The translations under genes were made by a program, and so were the position numbers. Positions 10,753 through 23,152 of a DNA stretch of 64,000 nucleotides are shown here, piece after piece; the stretch's first letter is position 1, and each line of letters begins with the position of its first letter. The DNA comes from Alligator mississippiensis. Lineage: Eukaryota > Chordata > Crocodylia > Alligatoridae. The stretch is taken from assembly GCF_030867095.1 (NCBI RefSeq), contig NC_081828.1, forward strand, positions 5,657,501-5,721,500, given 5' to 3'. The notes under the pieces were generated by a model. It ran no database searches. It saw only the letters and a list, made by a program, of their open reading frames with translations, and was not told the origin of the DNA.

Positions 10753-13700
10753 AAAACCCGAAGGCCACCACTGCTGGATGAACATCCTGGAATGGGTGTT
10801 CATGGAAACCTACGTGTCTCCTTCACTGGGAACTCCCATGTGACATTGCACTGAGGCCTGAGCAGTGAACCCAGGACCCTAGGCCAACTTGGCCAACTCT
10901 CCCACCACACAACTACTATATTTATTCCCTCTCTGGGACTGCTAGCTCCCATTTCCCTTATGCTACCAAATTGACAAAGAAGCATAGGCAAAATCAAGGG
11001 AAAAAATCTTTGGACTGCAAGTGATGTCTCTCTCTGGGTTTTAGAAGCATTAGTTTTTGTTGAACAGCTGGAGGAGCTTTATTAGAGTCAGAGATGTGAC
11101 TGATGTGCAGAATGCTTTCCAAACCCCACATCCTGCACCACCGCAACCCATGGGAGCTGTGCCATTGACTTGGATGGCTTCAGGATGAGGTCTCAGAGAA
11201 TGGCAGACAACTTAAATTCCCTTTTAAAAGAAGGAGCAATATTGCTCCTGCTCTGGATGGGCAGCAAGTATGATTTGCAAGGGGACTAGTGACTGAAGTC
11301 AGCGAGGGGGCATGGGTGCAAGGCTGCAGTTCCATTATTTGAGTGGAGGAGTAGTAATAAGTATCCGCTGTCCTCAAGGATGGTAGGAGGATGGTAAGCG
11401 AAGGGTTCATAGGCAGAACAAGACAGAGGCATTGTTCTGACTCATGAGTGTCTCTTTAAATCAAAATTGGCTTTTAATTTTGGCGACTCTGCCCCCGTTT
11501 GACAAAATGCAGCACAGAGCCTCTTTTAATGGATGCTGAGTTTTAAATAGCCACTGAAAAGTCATTCTGAGATGTTCAGGTTTCCCCCCATGCATTAAGA
11601 CTAAGCTTCCCATGTCAATATACATATCCTCTTCGGTGTGTATAATACAGATTTACTGTCAATCTGAGTTTTTAATTCTTTTTCCCTGTTGCCACCTTCC
11701 TGTGTCACCTTGGCCAAGTCACTTGGAGTGGGGGGTGGCCCATCCCTGCATGGAAGCTAACAAATCCCTCATCTATCTGGCGTCTCTAGATATTGAGCAT
11801 TATAAGGACTGTCTGCATACCTGCAGTGTTTCTGCAATGGGACCACGACTTCAGACCAGGCCTCTTCACTGAAAGAACAACGGTGAGACCCTGGTTTGTT
11901 AGCCATCTCCAAAATAATCGGTCTAATTCAAGGCCTTGAATGCAGAGAGGAGAGTTAGCAGGATTATAAAATTATAGAGGATAGTTCATTGAAAGAAGAG
12001 GGTATGTTGGCTAGGACAAGATCTAAATATTTTACTTATTGGAGCACAGGCTGTTTCTTTTCTTGTTGACTCTATTGCCATACCAGGCTCTGGCTGAAAA
12101 TTAGTGTCCATTTATACTTCACATTAAGTGGGGTGGGGGTGGTACAGGGAAGGGTTAGAGAAACTCCAGAAAGAATGGGTATGTCCCATGTGGGGGCGGA
12201 AAAAAATCCTCTGTGCTTTGATAGTCTTCCTCCATAAGTTGTGACCTCTACATGGCAGCTTTTATTTCATCTTCATAAATAGGGCTTGCTTGCAAATCCT
12301 CCAGATTTAATCATACAAATATACTGAGCCTAAGGATCTGCTACTTTGCCATAAATTCTGGCCTGGTGGGAATGCAAGTTTCCATTAGACATGCATGTGT
12401 GCCACAGGTCTGCCCTTGGTCTGCGGTAGGGGATACAGCATGAAACCAGGGAGCTTTTTCTTGGAGCGGAGGTAAAACCACTGAGTAGGTTGAGTTTTGG
12501 CAGCACGTAACAAAAGGCAGCTTGCACGGGGCCATTCTCTGCAATCAAATCTAATTGCCATGCACGGGGTAATCTTCGTCACTAATTACATAAGTGTTTA
12601 TGCCTTGTTGTGTTACCTAAGTGTTTATGGCTTCTTCAGGAAGGGGCTCAGGAGGTGTCCTTGGCTTTTCAAACACGTTTCTCACTTCTATAGGGACCAT
12701 GCAGAGATGAAGGGGCTCAGGAGGAGGAAGAAACGGGGATGCGATGTATCCCTGCGCGCAAGCCCTGCAATCGCTTCTGTCTGGCCTAACCCAAAGCGAT
12801 GCAGAGACTTTGTGCCATGCCCCTGCTGCACAAGGTGGACTCTCGCCCTTTGCAATGATTCGGGTGAGTAAAGTCAGTGAATTTCAGGGGAGTCACGGCA
12901 CCTTTTTCCTTTTTTATTTCTTCAAGTATGACCTCTGCGCAGAGTGAATTTGACCCAGAAAGCAAGTGCCAAGCAATGCAGACAGAAGCAAATTTTAATG
13001 TTCAAAGCGATTAGTTTGCTCCCTTCTTCCCTTCATAACGGGGAGTTTGCTCACAATGATCGATGCCTTGTTGTGCATCATGGTGCCAATGGGGATAGTT
13101 CAGAGCTACAGACTCCCAGGTATTGATGTTTATACATCTTATTTCTTCAGGTTGGCTTTCAAGGTGTCCTTGCATATCTTCTTCGGACACCCTCCAGAGC
13201 GCTGACCGTCAGTGAACTGGGGGCCTAGGACTAAAACATGTACAAGGAACTGGGAGTGGATGGCACAAATCCAGCTGTCTTGGCTTTATGCTAGAGGTAT
13301 CCCCTCCAGAAAGGGACTCTCCTTTTGCCCAGTGTAGGCAACCTCCCGGCTGCAAGGGCTAGTGGCAGCTCTGTCCCAGCTGAAACAAAATTAGAAGTTG
13401 CTTTTGGTTGCTCTGATGCTGATGGTGCCATAATCTGACCTCACGATAAGAACAGATCTGACCAGTGAGCATATTCCCAGGAACCATGCCAGCATGTGCT
13501 TCTCTCTCTCTGCTCTGAGCGTGCAATCCCTGTAAGGAGAAAGCAGAAGCTACTTTCGATCTTCTGCGCGGGCAGTCTTGCAACAGTGCTTGCATTGTGA
13601 GGCTGCTCCTGCAAGTCTGTACGATGCCTTGCTGTGCTGTTGCTTTTCTAAATGAATTTCTCCATCAGTGAAAACACTTCTGAGGTGGCTGGTCTCTGTT

Positions 13701-13861
13701 TTTCTTTTGGCCCTAAGGAGCTATTTGCAGAAAGTTTTGCAGATGCTGCACTTTTTTTTTTCTTCTAAAGGGAAACCATCAGCACTTCAGCCTTTATGGG
13801 GTTTTATGCAGAAAGGGCGGGTGGGTGTGAGACGGAGTGAGTTTGGATAGGCTTTGAAATG
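10753..13861. other. Intergenic DNA, no gene seen
   Basis: This is mostly unique. A MIR scrap (GTGTCACCTTGGCCAAGTCA) lies at about 11,700-11,725 on the plus strand. The 124-codon frame at 12,497-12,871 overlaps three other frames and shows no domain. Confidence 0.45.
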
Positions 13862-13862
13862 A

Positions 13863-13918
13863 AATGCACTCTGCAAAACCTGAGGCATTGCAATGCACTC
13901 TGCAAAGTTTGAGGCATT
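13863..13918 (+). repeat. Two-copy tandem duplication, 29-bp period
   Basis: AATGCACTCTGCAAA followed by a TGAGGCATT core occurs twice, starting at 13,863 and 13,892, with a few substitutions between copies. It is a local slippage duplication. Confidence 0.8.
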
Positions 13919-15544
13919 TCCCTCTCAGGATAGGATCTAGATGACACCTCTTGATTTATGGAGTGAAATCTTAGCACCATCCAAACCAATGGCACAGCTC
14001 CCACACCTCAGTGGGCCAAGGTTTCACACATCGGTATTGCAGCCAAAGGATACCATTTAGCATCATCTCATCTGCACTCCCACATTGCACTGGCCAGAGG
14101 GTCTTTTTCCCAGTAATTTTCTCTATCAAGCCCCATAACTCATGACTAAATTAGAGCATGTCTAGGATGTGTGCTGATAATTGCAGAAACAAATCCCAAG
14201 TGTTGCCATTCAATCTGCAGACTCAGAGTGTTGTTTCCATTTGAGAAGTGAAGTCAGAGATGGGAACTATGAAATATGAGCTCGTCGTGAAAACTATCTG
14301 TACATCCTTTTCCCCCAGTGCCCCTTGTTAAACAGGGTTGTATTTGTGGGGGCGGGCAGGGGGGGAAAAGAGGAGAAGGAAATGCAGGTGCTAAGAACAT
14401 TATCAGCATCCGGTAATGATCTGTGTTTCCACCTTATCCTTCCTGATTCATGAAGTTTAGCATTTCAGAATAAGAGACATCTGCTTCAGACCTAGCGGTG
14501 TCCAGCCTGTTCTCACTGCAGCGTTACAACCCGGCGCACGCGTGTGAATGCCTCCATGCGCCCAGCGCTGTGTCCCATGAAAAGCAGCGGTGGCATCGCA
14601 CGTCTGGCTTTGTATAACTGCTGAATCGGGTCAAATGAAAAAGAGACAGACATACTGGGGGGAAATGCCTTGCTCTATTTAAAGATGGACCAAATTGGCT
14701 CAGAATCAAATAAAAACACTGATCAGTCTGTGCTTGGGAGTCAAAACCATGAGGCCAAACCCAAATGGCTCAACCCAGCCCCCCAGCATTGCAGTAGTAA
14801 GCCACTGGCCCCCCATCTAACTATGCCTAGTCCAAGTGGCTCCTGTCTTTGTAAGGAGTCAAATTCAGTACCCGCAGCCCTTAAGATGCATTGCAAATCC
14901 CAGCTGATTTTTCTGCACGCTGCTTGGCCTGATTCAAAAGCACATTCAAAAGGGAAGCCCATTGGTATCTTTTCAGGACCTCAGTGGGCCTTGGATTGGA
15001 GCCAGTCATGCCGTAGCATTGAGGCAAAGCTGCCACTGACTGAATCGAGTGGCTTATAGGATAGATGCCCTATGTTTTTTACTTGTTCTGAATGGGATCG
15101 GGGTTGGGGAGGGGGGTGCGATGTCCTTATCCGACTTCTTTTGGATTCACAAGATTGTCTGGCTGCTTGGGACAAAGGGGCCTTGTTTACTAGATGGCGC
15201 CTACAGCTTCTGCTTCATTAAACCACAGATTTACAAAACCCGGTATGATTCAAATAAAGAGAATCCCAATCCGATGTTGCAAACCGGGTGTGACCAGCTC
15301 TTTGCCTTGTGTCTGATTTCTGTTCAGAAGGGAGCCTGGTTTCTAGCCACAGAAGCTGGCGTGGGGGCAGGCCCTTGTCCTCACGGAGCACTGGTGGGTG
15401 TGTGCAGCTGTGCAGAAACCACTGCACAGCAAAGCCAGTGCAGCAATGCCCGTCTTACACTAGCAGAGCTTGCTCTCCTGGCTCAGTGAAACGAATATAG
15501 TAGAATTTTAGTCCAATTCATTTTGCTATAGTTCTTTCCATCAG
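13919..15544. other. Intergenic DNA, no gene seen
   Basis: No repeat family is recognised. The 129- and 146-codon plus-strand frames at 14,670-15,059 and 15,049-15,489 overlap in different frames and have minus-strand rivals, so I do not treat them as genes. Confidence 0.4.
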
Positions 15545-15690
15545 CAAATCTCAAAGCACTTTGCAAATGAGGACAATGTCATGAAGCTCATTTTGCAGAA
15601 TGGGAAACTGAGGCACAAGGCGAAGTGTCTTGCGCCAGGTAACACAGGAGGTGAGGGGCAGCCGTCCAGGTGTCGTGATTCCTAGCTTAT
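15545..15690 (-). repeat. MIR-type SINE fragment
   Basis: The core GGGAAACTGAGGCACAAGG followed by TGTCTTGCGCCAGGTAACAC is the reverse of the MIR core ending TGCCTCAGTTTCC. The flanks match MIR only loosely. Confidence 0.75.
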
Positions 15691-16737
15691 TGTCCTGCTG
15701 GATCATGCTGAGGTGTTACTTTTGCTTTTAATAATGCAGGTAGGGAAATCAGTGAAGCCTTCCTGGTCATCTATGATGCCATCGTGCATCTTCTGTCACC
15801 GCTGTCACCTCCACGTTAACTTCCTTCTGTATCTCTGTCTCCTCAGGAAAAGTCTGGGGGCTCAAGCAAGACTTGCAGCATGTGCTGCAGAGCATCAAAT
15901 CTAGCCTTGGTAAGAGTTTGATAATTATGGCCCTGATCCTGCAGGCACTCACTTGAAATACAAAACAGGGCAGGGCACATAAGGGAGTCCACAGCCTCAT
16001 TCATAAGCTCAAGCCTGTCTGAGCAAGTTAGTCTATAAGGTGCCACTTTGCCCTGTCTCCTGCCTAATTTCAGTCTTAACACAGCTTACTTCTCTCATTT
16101 CATCATCATCATCGTTGGCAATCCCTCACAGTGGAGGATGATTGTCTTCCATGATTGTCTTATCTGTAGCTCCCTCTCCCGTCTCGCACGTGAATAGTCC
16201 CCACTGAAATCAAGTCTACTGAAATCCTATTAAAGTCAAGCAGCCAGTGAGTCCTCCAGTGGGCCCCTACAGAGTGTTTCCCAGAAGCCTTTTCAATTTT
16301 AGTCACCTCCCTAATTTTTTTTTTTAAATGTGCAGGCTGTTCACCTCGTGCAGCAGCCACCGGAGCTAATGTCCTTTGCAATCCCTAGTTTTGTGCTGGG
16401 AAGATTGTGCATTGCCATTTGCTCCGGTGGCTTCCATCCAGTTATTGCAATGGAAATGTCAGCTAGCCCTACCAACAGCCATTGCATAATCTCGCTGAGT
16501 AAGAGCTTGCGGTCGGTGGCTGCAGTTCTGAGGGAAGGTTTCGGGCACGAGATGATAAAAGAGGAGCTCTTTAAATAGAGGGAACAAGTGGCAGGAGCCA
16601 ATGAGCTCTGAAAAATAACAGATCTCTCCTGCTTCTGTGCATTTCCAATCATGCCTAAGGAAAAAACTGAATACGGAGAAGGGAAATAGGAATCCCCAAT
16701 TTTATGTGGCCTTAATATTGGAACCACAGAGTGTTTA
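15691..16737. other. Intergenic DNA, no gene seen
   Basis: No gene is recognised. GGCCCTGATCCTGCAGGCAC near 15,930 looks like a scrap of an ancient sauropsid repeat. The 128-codon minus-strand frame near 16,341-16,727 has a plus-strand rival and no domain. Confidence 0.4.
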
Positions 16738-16882
16738 GTTCGCTGCTCCTCACAATGCCCCTGTGCGATAAAGCAGTGCCACTGCCCTCATTTTACAGAG
16801 CTGGGGATGCAGAATGGCTAAGGGATTGGCCTAAGGCTACCTGGGGCAAAACAGGGAATTGAACCCAAGTGTTTCAAGTCAA
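16738..16882 (-). repeat. MIR-type SINE fragment
   Basis: It keeps the reversed MIR order: CTCACAATGCCCCTGTGCGA, CCTCATTTTACAGAGCTGGG and GGGATTGGCCTAAGG..., then GAATTGAACCCAAG. It is a diverged non-autonomous relic. Confidence 0.75.
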
Positions 16883-17409
16883 CCACAGAACTGTCCTTCC
16901 TCTCCATCAGCTTCCCTGAAAGCTCTTGCATCACCATCCTTTTTCAGACTTTCACAGTTCCTGATGCTGAAGCCAACAAAACCAATGGAAGAAGCCAGCA
17001 GACACATTGTGCTAGTTTTAGTCACACTGAGCCACACGCTGAATGCATTACTTATGTGGGCAAGAAGTTACTCTTGAGCATTGCAATGACTTCCATAAGT
17101 ATTCAACTGGGAGCAGCTAACCACCAGTGTGAACCGAGGGGTCAGCTTGGCCTTGCTCCACAAGAGCTCTCCTTAGTCACAATAGGACTCCTCGAATCAT
17201 GAGGGAGTAATGGTGAGTGAGTCATAGCATCAGGATCTGGACCAAGAAAAGAGAAAGTTAGCACTCGTTAAGTGAAATCGTATGAATGCCTCCAGCAATT
17301 TAAGGCAAGACCTACAAGAAACAGCAATTAAGCATTTCACTGGTCTCCGTTAAACAGTTAGCACAGAAACTACTTGCTAGAAATATACTTGTCTTAATAT
17401 TGAGAAATC
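16883..17409. other. Intergenic DNA, no gene seen
   Basis: This is unique sequence with only short chance frames. Confidence 0.4.
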
Positions 17410-17835
17410 CTGGAAAAATAGGCCTGGCAGAGCCTCGGGAGATGATGTCTAGGCCAACTCTCTGCTCAAGCCAGGATCAACCCTGTCCAAACCATTCCAA
17501 GCTAACGTTTGACTAACTTGCTCTTAAGCCACCTAGAGAGGTTGAGGAATCATCTTTTGTTTCAATGCTTGACCACATGAAGTTCCTCCTAATATCCCAC
17601 CTAAATTTCCCTTGCTGTGATTTAAGACATCATTTCTTGTTTTCTCACCTGCAGATAAATAGTCTACTGCCATCCACTAAAACCCACCCTTCAGGCATTT
17701 GAAGACTGTTTATCGAATCTCTCCCCACTTACCTTGAACTTTTTTCTTTTTCACACTAAATCCAGTTCTTCAGACATTTTCTGTAAGTCATGTTTCCTTG
17801 ACCTTGAATCATTTCTGTTGTGGTTTTGCCCTAGT
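17410..17835 (-). mobile_element. Old CR1-clade LINE fragment
   Basis: The minus strand reads as the 3' region of an old CR1. Plus-strand landmarks in order are GATGATGTCTAGGCCAACTC, CTGCTCAAGCCAGGATCAAC, CATGAAGTTCCTCCTAATAT and TTTGAAGACTGTTTATCGAATC. This is the usual reversed CR1 order from the 3' terminus into late ORF2. It is highly decayed with no open frame. Confidence 0.7.
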
Positions 17836-17909
17836 CATTATGCATATAGAAAATTGTGAGTTGAGCCAGGTCTAGTAGAGTGAAGCAATAAATGCTTTTT
17901 TGAATCATT

Positions 17910-18018
17910 GGCAGACAAAGTTCTTCGGGTGAATCTGATATCTTTTATTAGAACAACTCAAATTGTTGGAAAACAATTATTAAGCAAGCTTTCTGGTTCA
18001 AAAACCCTTCATCAGGCT
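17910..18018 (+). repeat. Sauropsid SINE copy
   Basis: GGCAGACAAAGTTCTTCGGG, TGAATCTGATATCTTTTATT, an AACTCAAATTGTTGG block, AGCAAGCTTTCTGG and CCCTTCATCAGG appear in the family order. The tRNA-like head is absent. Confidence 0.75.
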
Positions 18019-18071
18019 AAGGAAGTTTCAGCAGTTGGTGTGCGCTCTTCCTGGATGATTTTTGAAACATT

Positions 18072-18180
18072 GGCACACAAGGGTTCTTTGGATAAATCTG
18101 ATATCTTTTATTAGACCAACTCAAATAGTTGGAAAAAAATCTTCCCTGCAGGCTTTTGGGTACAAGTACCCTTCATCAGG
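18072..18180 (+). repeat. Sauropsid SINE copy
   Basis: This is a second linear copy about 50 bp downstream of the previous one and in the same orientation. It contains GGGTTCTTTGGATAAATC, CTTTTATTAGACCAACTC, TTGGAAAAAAATCTTC, TTTTGGGTACAAGTACCC and CTTCATCAGG. The two may be independent insertions or a local duplication. Confidence 0.8.
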
Positions 18181-18539
18181 ATAAACCATTAATTTTTTCC
18201 TTGAGTAGCCTCTTAATACCACCTACTTTCCCTATGGTAAAAGGTCTCTTGTAGGCTCTCTAGGTCACTAATGTGCCACCCAACCCTCAGGAAATTCTCT
18301 TCCAAGGATCTTCTCAAGGCAAGGCATATGTTGCCTTGTTCCTAGCCTTATTGTTGAACATAAACCTCCTCCTATTCCTCTGAGTGGGAGGAGAACAGAA
18401 GCCTTGTTTAATCCTCTGTTCAGGAGTGGGTAACAGAAAAGAAAATGTTCTTAGTTCTTTCCTAAGACTGTAGGAATTTGAAATGGAAATGCCCTGGGAA
18501 GCCCGCTCGCCTTCCCATGCCATCACTCAGGATTCTTCT
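18181..18539. other. Intergenic DNA, no gene seen
   Basis: No motif or repeat is recognised. Confidence 0.4.
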
Positions 18540-18790
18540 TTATTGCTGATCCGCTAATGCTTTGACAAAGCCAGAAATGAAGCATAGACCTGTGAAGCTG
18601 CCGTTTACAATCCCTGTAAAGCTTACATTAGGCTCGGCCACCTGAGCCCTCTCCCAACATAAACAGAATTTATCAACGCCGTTTAAAGCATTAATGCTGA
18701 CAACTGAGGCTTTCCAGAGAGAATCCTTATCAAAATGGAACGAGAAAGGAAACCTGAAAACAAAACTCCCCTCACCCCTTAATGCGTTCA
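18540..18790. promoter_or_regulatory. Possible conserved non-coding element
   Basis: This non-repetitive block has scattered retained CpGs (GATCCGCTAATG, CTGCCGTTTACA, AACGCCGTTTAAAGC) and compact factor-like cores. These include ATGCTTTGACAAAG (TCF/SOX-like CTTTG pair) and GCATTAATGC. The texture differs from the surrounding repeats. The regulatory role is inference and no conservation data are available to me. Confidence 0.25.
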
Positions 18791-18859
18791 GGTAACTTTA
18801 TAAGAATGTGTAGATAAGTCTTGTTAGGTTCATCTTAATCTTTTGACAGTCCGGCAATT

Positions 18860-19218
18860 TCCTTCTGGTTGGATAATACATTCTTCCAGGTATCAGATCC
18901 TCATCTTCTTTGGCCCTTCGATTTTGTTCTAATGATTGGTCCTGGTTGGACCAATGGTTCTGGTTGAACCATAAATTGGATCATTGGTCCATGATTGAAC
19001 CTGAGTGGTCCTGGTTGGACCATACATTCTTTGAGGTATCAGCTCCTCATCTTTGCCCCTTTGACTTTGTTCTAATGATTGGTCCTGGTTGGACCATAAA
19101 TTGAGACATTGGTCTACGGTTGGACTTGGTTGGACCTGATTCATCCTGGTTGGACCATAAATTCTTCAAGGTATCAGCTCCTCATCTTCTTTGGCCCTTT
19201 GATTTTGTTCTAATGAAA
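18860..19218 (+). repeat. Minisatellite, about 140-bp period, 2.4 units
   Basis: A marker segment AGGTATCAG...TCCTCATCTT recurs at 18,888, 19,034 and 19,169, giving steps of 146 and 135 bp. Each unit continues with TTTTGTTCTAATGATTGGTC. Inside the units a shorter motif, TCCTGGTTGGACCA, repeats irregularly; its GGTCC...GGACC halves can pair. Frames through it are Trp-rich artefacts of the repeat. Confidence 0.85.
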
Positions 19219-20411
19219 ACGGGTCATTAGAACAAATTCTTATTATCTGCTCAATAGTCCATGTTTAGAGTCAGATCAGTTTAATGTCTATAGGACTCGT
19301 GTCCATGGGTCTATCCATACAAGGGAACGCAAGTCTTATTCTTCTTTATTCCACTAGGCCTTACTGAAGGGTTCCCCTTAAAATTGAGGATCAATTTGTG
19401 AAGGGAAGGAGCAGCCTGTGCCATGGGTAAGGGGAGAAAGGCCTAAAAGAGGAGTGTTCAGAAGAATAGATGAGCTGTCATGAGGTTTATTAAAACCAAA
19501 AAAGAGCACTTCATAAAGCGTTTACTGATAGTAATAGGAAAAGCTCAACTATGGATATTCTGGATCATTTTGGAACGGCAACCAAAGAAATACTTCAGGC
19601 TGGATCCTCACGTGATGTTAAATGGTGACCAACCTGTTGCTTGAGGGTTTGGTCTTCATGTATGATGAGCTGGAAGACTTTCAGAGAACAGCTTTTCATG
19701 GGGCAAAACAACTTCCATTTCCAAAGAGCAGTAGCTTATAGGGGCGTGAAAATGGGAATGTAACCAAAATAATACAGGAATACTTTCACACCTCTGATCA
19801 GTTCTCCTTTTAATCCCAATGGCTTGCTCTAGCTGGGGTTGGAACAGAAAACCAGTTGGTCTTGCCAGAATCGTTGGAAAAATGCCTTCCTTTCTTCTGA
19901 TGGACGGGGTGGGGGGAAGGGTTGGTGTTTGGGGATGGGTGTGGGGAGAGAAAACCAGGTGGTAAGTTTAAGAAAACACCAAGGTCATATAGAAAATATT
20001 TCAAATATGTTGTTTAGAGGCATATAGTCTTATTTTATGAGTTGCATCTTTTATTTGTTTTCCCTGAGGAAATCCAGCACACGTCTATCTCCACCTGCTG
20101 GAAGAAGATTAAAAATGTTGACAGATTGTTTTACATCTCAGACCTGAAGCTTTTATGTATCTTCTATCTTTTGTATTGCTTGAGCAAAGAATAACGCCCC
20201 CACCCCCCACGCCTTTTTTTTTTTTAATGAATAGAAACAAAGACAGCCACACATTGACAAGCAAAGATGTTTTTTATGAGCCCATGGTACAGAATAGCAC
20301 CTGCGTGATTTTAGTCTTGTCGACGGTGGAATTTGATTGCTGGTCTTGTTCTGTAGTCAGAATATTTCAACTGGCACCTTTTCCCAAGTCAGATATTGCG
20401 GAGCAGCTCTG
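19219..20411. other. Intergenic DNA, no gene seen
   Basis: No gene is recognised. The open frame that enters the downstream CR1 begins in this flank, but the CR1-like residues start only at about 20,412. Confidence 0.4.
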
Positions 20412-23057
20412 GCTGCGTATGATGTACATATTGAGGGCTATAGATTGTACAGAAAGGACAGGTCGGGGAAGAAAGGGGGGGGGGTTGCACTTTATGTCAG
20501 TGAGCGATATACTTCAACCCTCATCAAGACAGAATCCGAGGCTGAGGAAGTAGAAGGATTGTGGGTTAGGCTACATGGGGGGCAAGGAGAAAGGGATTTG
20601 GTGGTAGGGGTCTGTTACAGACCCCCACACCAAGGGGAAGAAATAGATGCGGGGCTCCTGAGGCAACTCTCTGAGACCATAAAAGCTAAAGAGGCGGTAG
20701 TCATGGGGGACCTAAACTACCCGGACATCTGCTGGGAGATGCAGACAGCAAGGTCCCATCGCTCACGCAGGTTTCTAACCTGTGTACAGGACCTCCACCT
20801 GACACAGGAGGTGCATGGTCCCACTAGGGGGAATGCCATACTGGATCTGGTATTGGCAACGGGAGATGACATGGTAGCGGACCTCCAGATCGGTAGCTAT
20901 CTGGGAGACAGTGATCACCTTATGATAGAATTCAACATAAGACGGTGAGTGGGTAAGGTAACTAGTAGGGTGAAAGTGCTAGACTTTAGGAAAGCTGATC
21001 TCATTGCACTCAGGCGATTAGTCAAGGAAGCACTGCAGAGTAGGAGTTTTGATGGGATGGGTGCCCAAGAAGGGTGGCTGTGCCTAAAGGAAACGATCCT
21101 TTGGGCACAAAGCAAGACGATCCCCGAGTGAGGCAAAAGAGGGAAAGGGGCCAGGAGGCTTCCATGGCTGACCAGAGAAATCCAGGGCAGCCTAAGGGCC
21201 AAAAGGGGAGCACATAAAAAGTGGAAACAGGGTGAGATCACTAAAGATGAATATACCTCCTCTGCTCGTGCTTGTAGGGAGGCAGTTAGGCGGGCCAAAG
21301 CTACCATGGAGCTGAGGATGGCAACCCAAGTAAAGGACAACAAGAAATTGTTTTTTAGATACATAGGGAGTAAAAGGAAGGCCCAGGGAGGAATAGGACC
21401 CCTGCTAAATGGGCAGAAGCAATTGGTGACAGATAGAGGGGACAAGGCTGAACTCCTCAACGAGTTCTTTGCCTCAGTGTTCCTAAGCGAGGGGCACGAC
21501 AAGTCTCTCACTGGGGTTGTAGAGAGGCAGCAGCAAGGCGCCAGACTGCCATGAGTAGATCCTGAGGTGGTGCAGAGTCACTTGGAAGAACTGGATGCCT
21601 TTAAGTCGGCAGGCCCGGATGAGCTCCATCCGAGGGTGCTGAAGGCACTGGCCGACGTCATTGCAGAGACACTGGCGGGAATATTCGAATGCTCATGGCG
21701 CACAGGCCAAGTCCCGGAGGACTGGAAAAGGGCTAACGTGGTCCCCATTTTCAAAAAGGGGAGGAAGGAGGACCTGGGCAACTATAGGCCGGTCAGTCTC
21801 ACCTCCATCCTTGGTAAAGTATTTGAAAAAATTATCAAGGCTCACATTTGTGAGAGCCCGGCAGGACAAATTATGCTGAGGGGAAACCAGCATGGGTTTG
21901 TGGCGGGCAGATCGTGCCTGACCAACCTAGTCTCTTTCTATGACCAGGTTACGAAACGCCTGGACACAGGAGGAGGGGTGGATGTCGTATACCTGGACTT
22001 CAGGAAGGCCTTCGATACGGTATCCCACCCCATACTGGTGAACAAATTAAGAGGCTGTGATGTGGATGACTGCACAGTCCGGTGGGTGGCGAATTGGCTA
22101 GAGGGTCGCACCCAAAGAGTCGTGGTAGATGGGTCGGTCTCGACCTGGAAGGGTGTGGGCAGTGGGGTCCCGCAGGGTTCGGTCCTTGGACCGATACTCT
22201 TTAATGTCTTCATCAGCGACTTGGACGTGGGAGTGAAATGTACTCTGTCCAAGTTTGCAGATGACACAAAGCTATGGGGAGAAGTGGACACGCCGGAGGG
22301 CAGGGAACAGCTGCAGGCAGACCTGGATAGGTTGGACAAGTGGGCAGAAAACAACAGGATGAAGTTCAACAAGGAGAAATGCAAAGTGCTGCACCTAGGG
22401 AGGAAAAATGTCCAGCACACCTACAGCCTAGGGAATGACCTGCTGGGTGGCACGGAGGTGGAAAGGGATCTTGGAGTCCTAGTGGACTCCAAGTTGAACA
22501 TGAGCCGGCAGTGTGACGAAGCCATCAGAAAAGCCAATGGCACTTTATCGTGCATCAGCAGATGCATGACAAATAGGTCCAGGGAGGTGATACTTCCCCT
22601 CTATAGGGCGTTGGTCAGACCGCAGTTGGAGTACTGCGTGCAATTCTGGGCGCCGCACTTCAAGAAGGATGCGGATAACCTGGAGAGGGTACAGCGAAGG
22701 GCCACTCGTATGGTTAAGGGCCTGCAGACCAAGCCCTACGAGGAGAGACTAGAGAAACTGGACCTTTTCAGCCTCCGCAAGAGAAGGTTGAGAGGCGACC
22801 TTGTGGCTGCCTATAAGTTCATCACGGGGGCACAGAAGGGAATTGGTGAGGATTTATTCACCAAGGCGCTCCCGGGGGTTACAAGAAACAATGGCCACAA
22901 GCTAGCAGAGAGCAGATTCAGACTGGACATTAGGAAGAACTTCTTCACAGTTCGAGTGGCCAAGGTCTGGAACGGGCTCCCAAGGGAGGTGGTGCTCTCC
23001 CCTACCCTGGGGGTCTTCAAGAGGAGGTTAGACGAGTATCTAGCTGGGGTCATCTAG
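20412..23057 (+). pseudogene. CR1 ORF2 (endonuclease + reverse transcriptase), three in-frame TGA
   Basis: CR1 ORF2 nicks target DNA and reverse-transcribes the element's RNA. The apurinic-type endonuclease is truncated at its start; what remains includes GYRLYRKDR, GVCYRPP, VVMGDLNYPDICW and the C-terminal SDHLMIEF, which carry late catalytic residues. The reverse transcriptase follows: EDWKRANVVPIFKKG, NYRPVSLTS, motif A LDFRKAFDTVSH, motif B GVPQGSVLGPILFN and motif C FADD (22,254-22,265). The C-terminal NNGHKLAESRFRLD region and the stop at 23,055 are intact. One frame holds throughout, broken only by TGA at 20,946, 21,129 and 21,552; I see no frameshift. There is no start codon of its own. 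It is inactive because of truncation and stops, but recently degraded. Confidence 0.93.
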
Positions 23058-23152
23058 ACCCAGCACTCTTTCCTGCTTATGCAGGGGGTCGGACTTGATG
23101 ATCTATTGAGGTCCCTTCCGACCCTAACATCTATGAATCTATGAATCTATGA
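20412..23152 (+). mobile_element. CR1 LINE, 5'-truncated, well preserved
   Basis: This is a non-LTR retrotransposon of the CR1 clade, about 2.7 kb. It lacks any ORF1 and the first part of the endonuclease, continues through reverse transcriptase, and ends with the characteristic terminus GGGGGTCGGACTTGATGATC, CCCTAACATCTATGAATC and a short ATCTATGA repeat. 5' truncation fits incomplete target-primed reverse transcription. It has no poly(A), as expected for CR1. The single preserved reading frame over roughly 880 codons marks it as the youngest CR1 in the window. Confidence 0.95.

Noticed and set aside
18910..19144. Trp-rich frames on both strands
   Set aside because: They are translations of the GGTTGGACC minisatellite.
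20915..21511. 198-codon minus-strand frame
   Set aside because: It is the antisense shadow of CR1 ORF2, as are the minus-strand frames at 21,578, 21,693 and 21,938.
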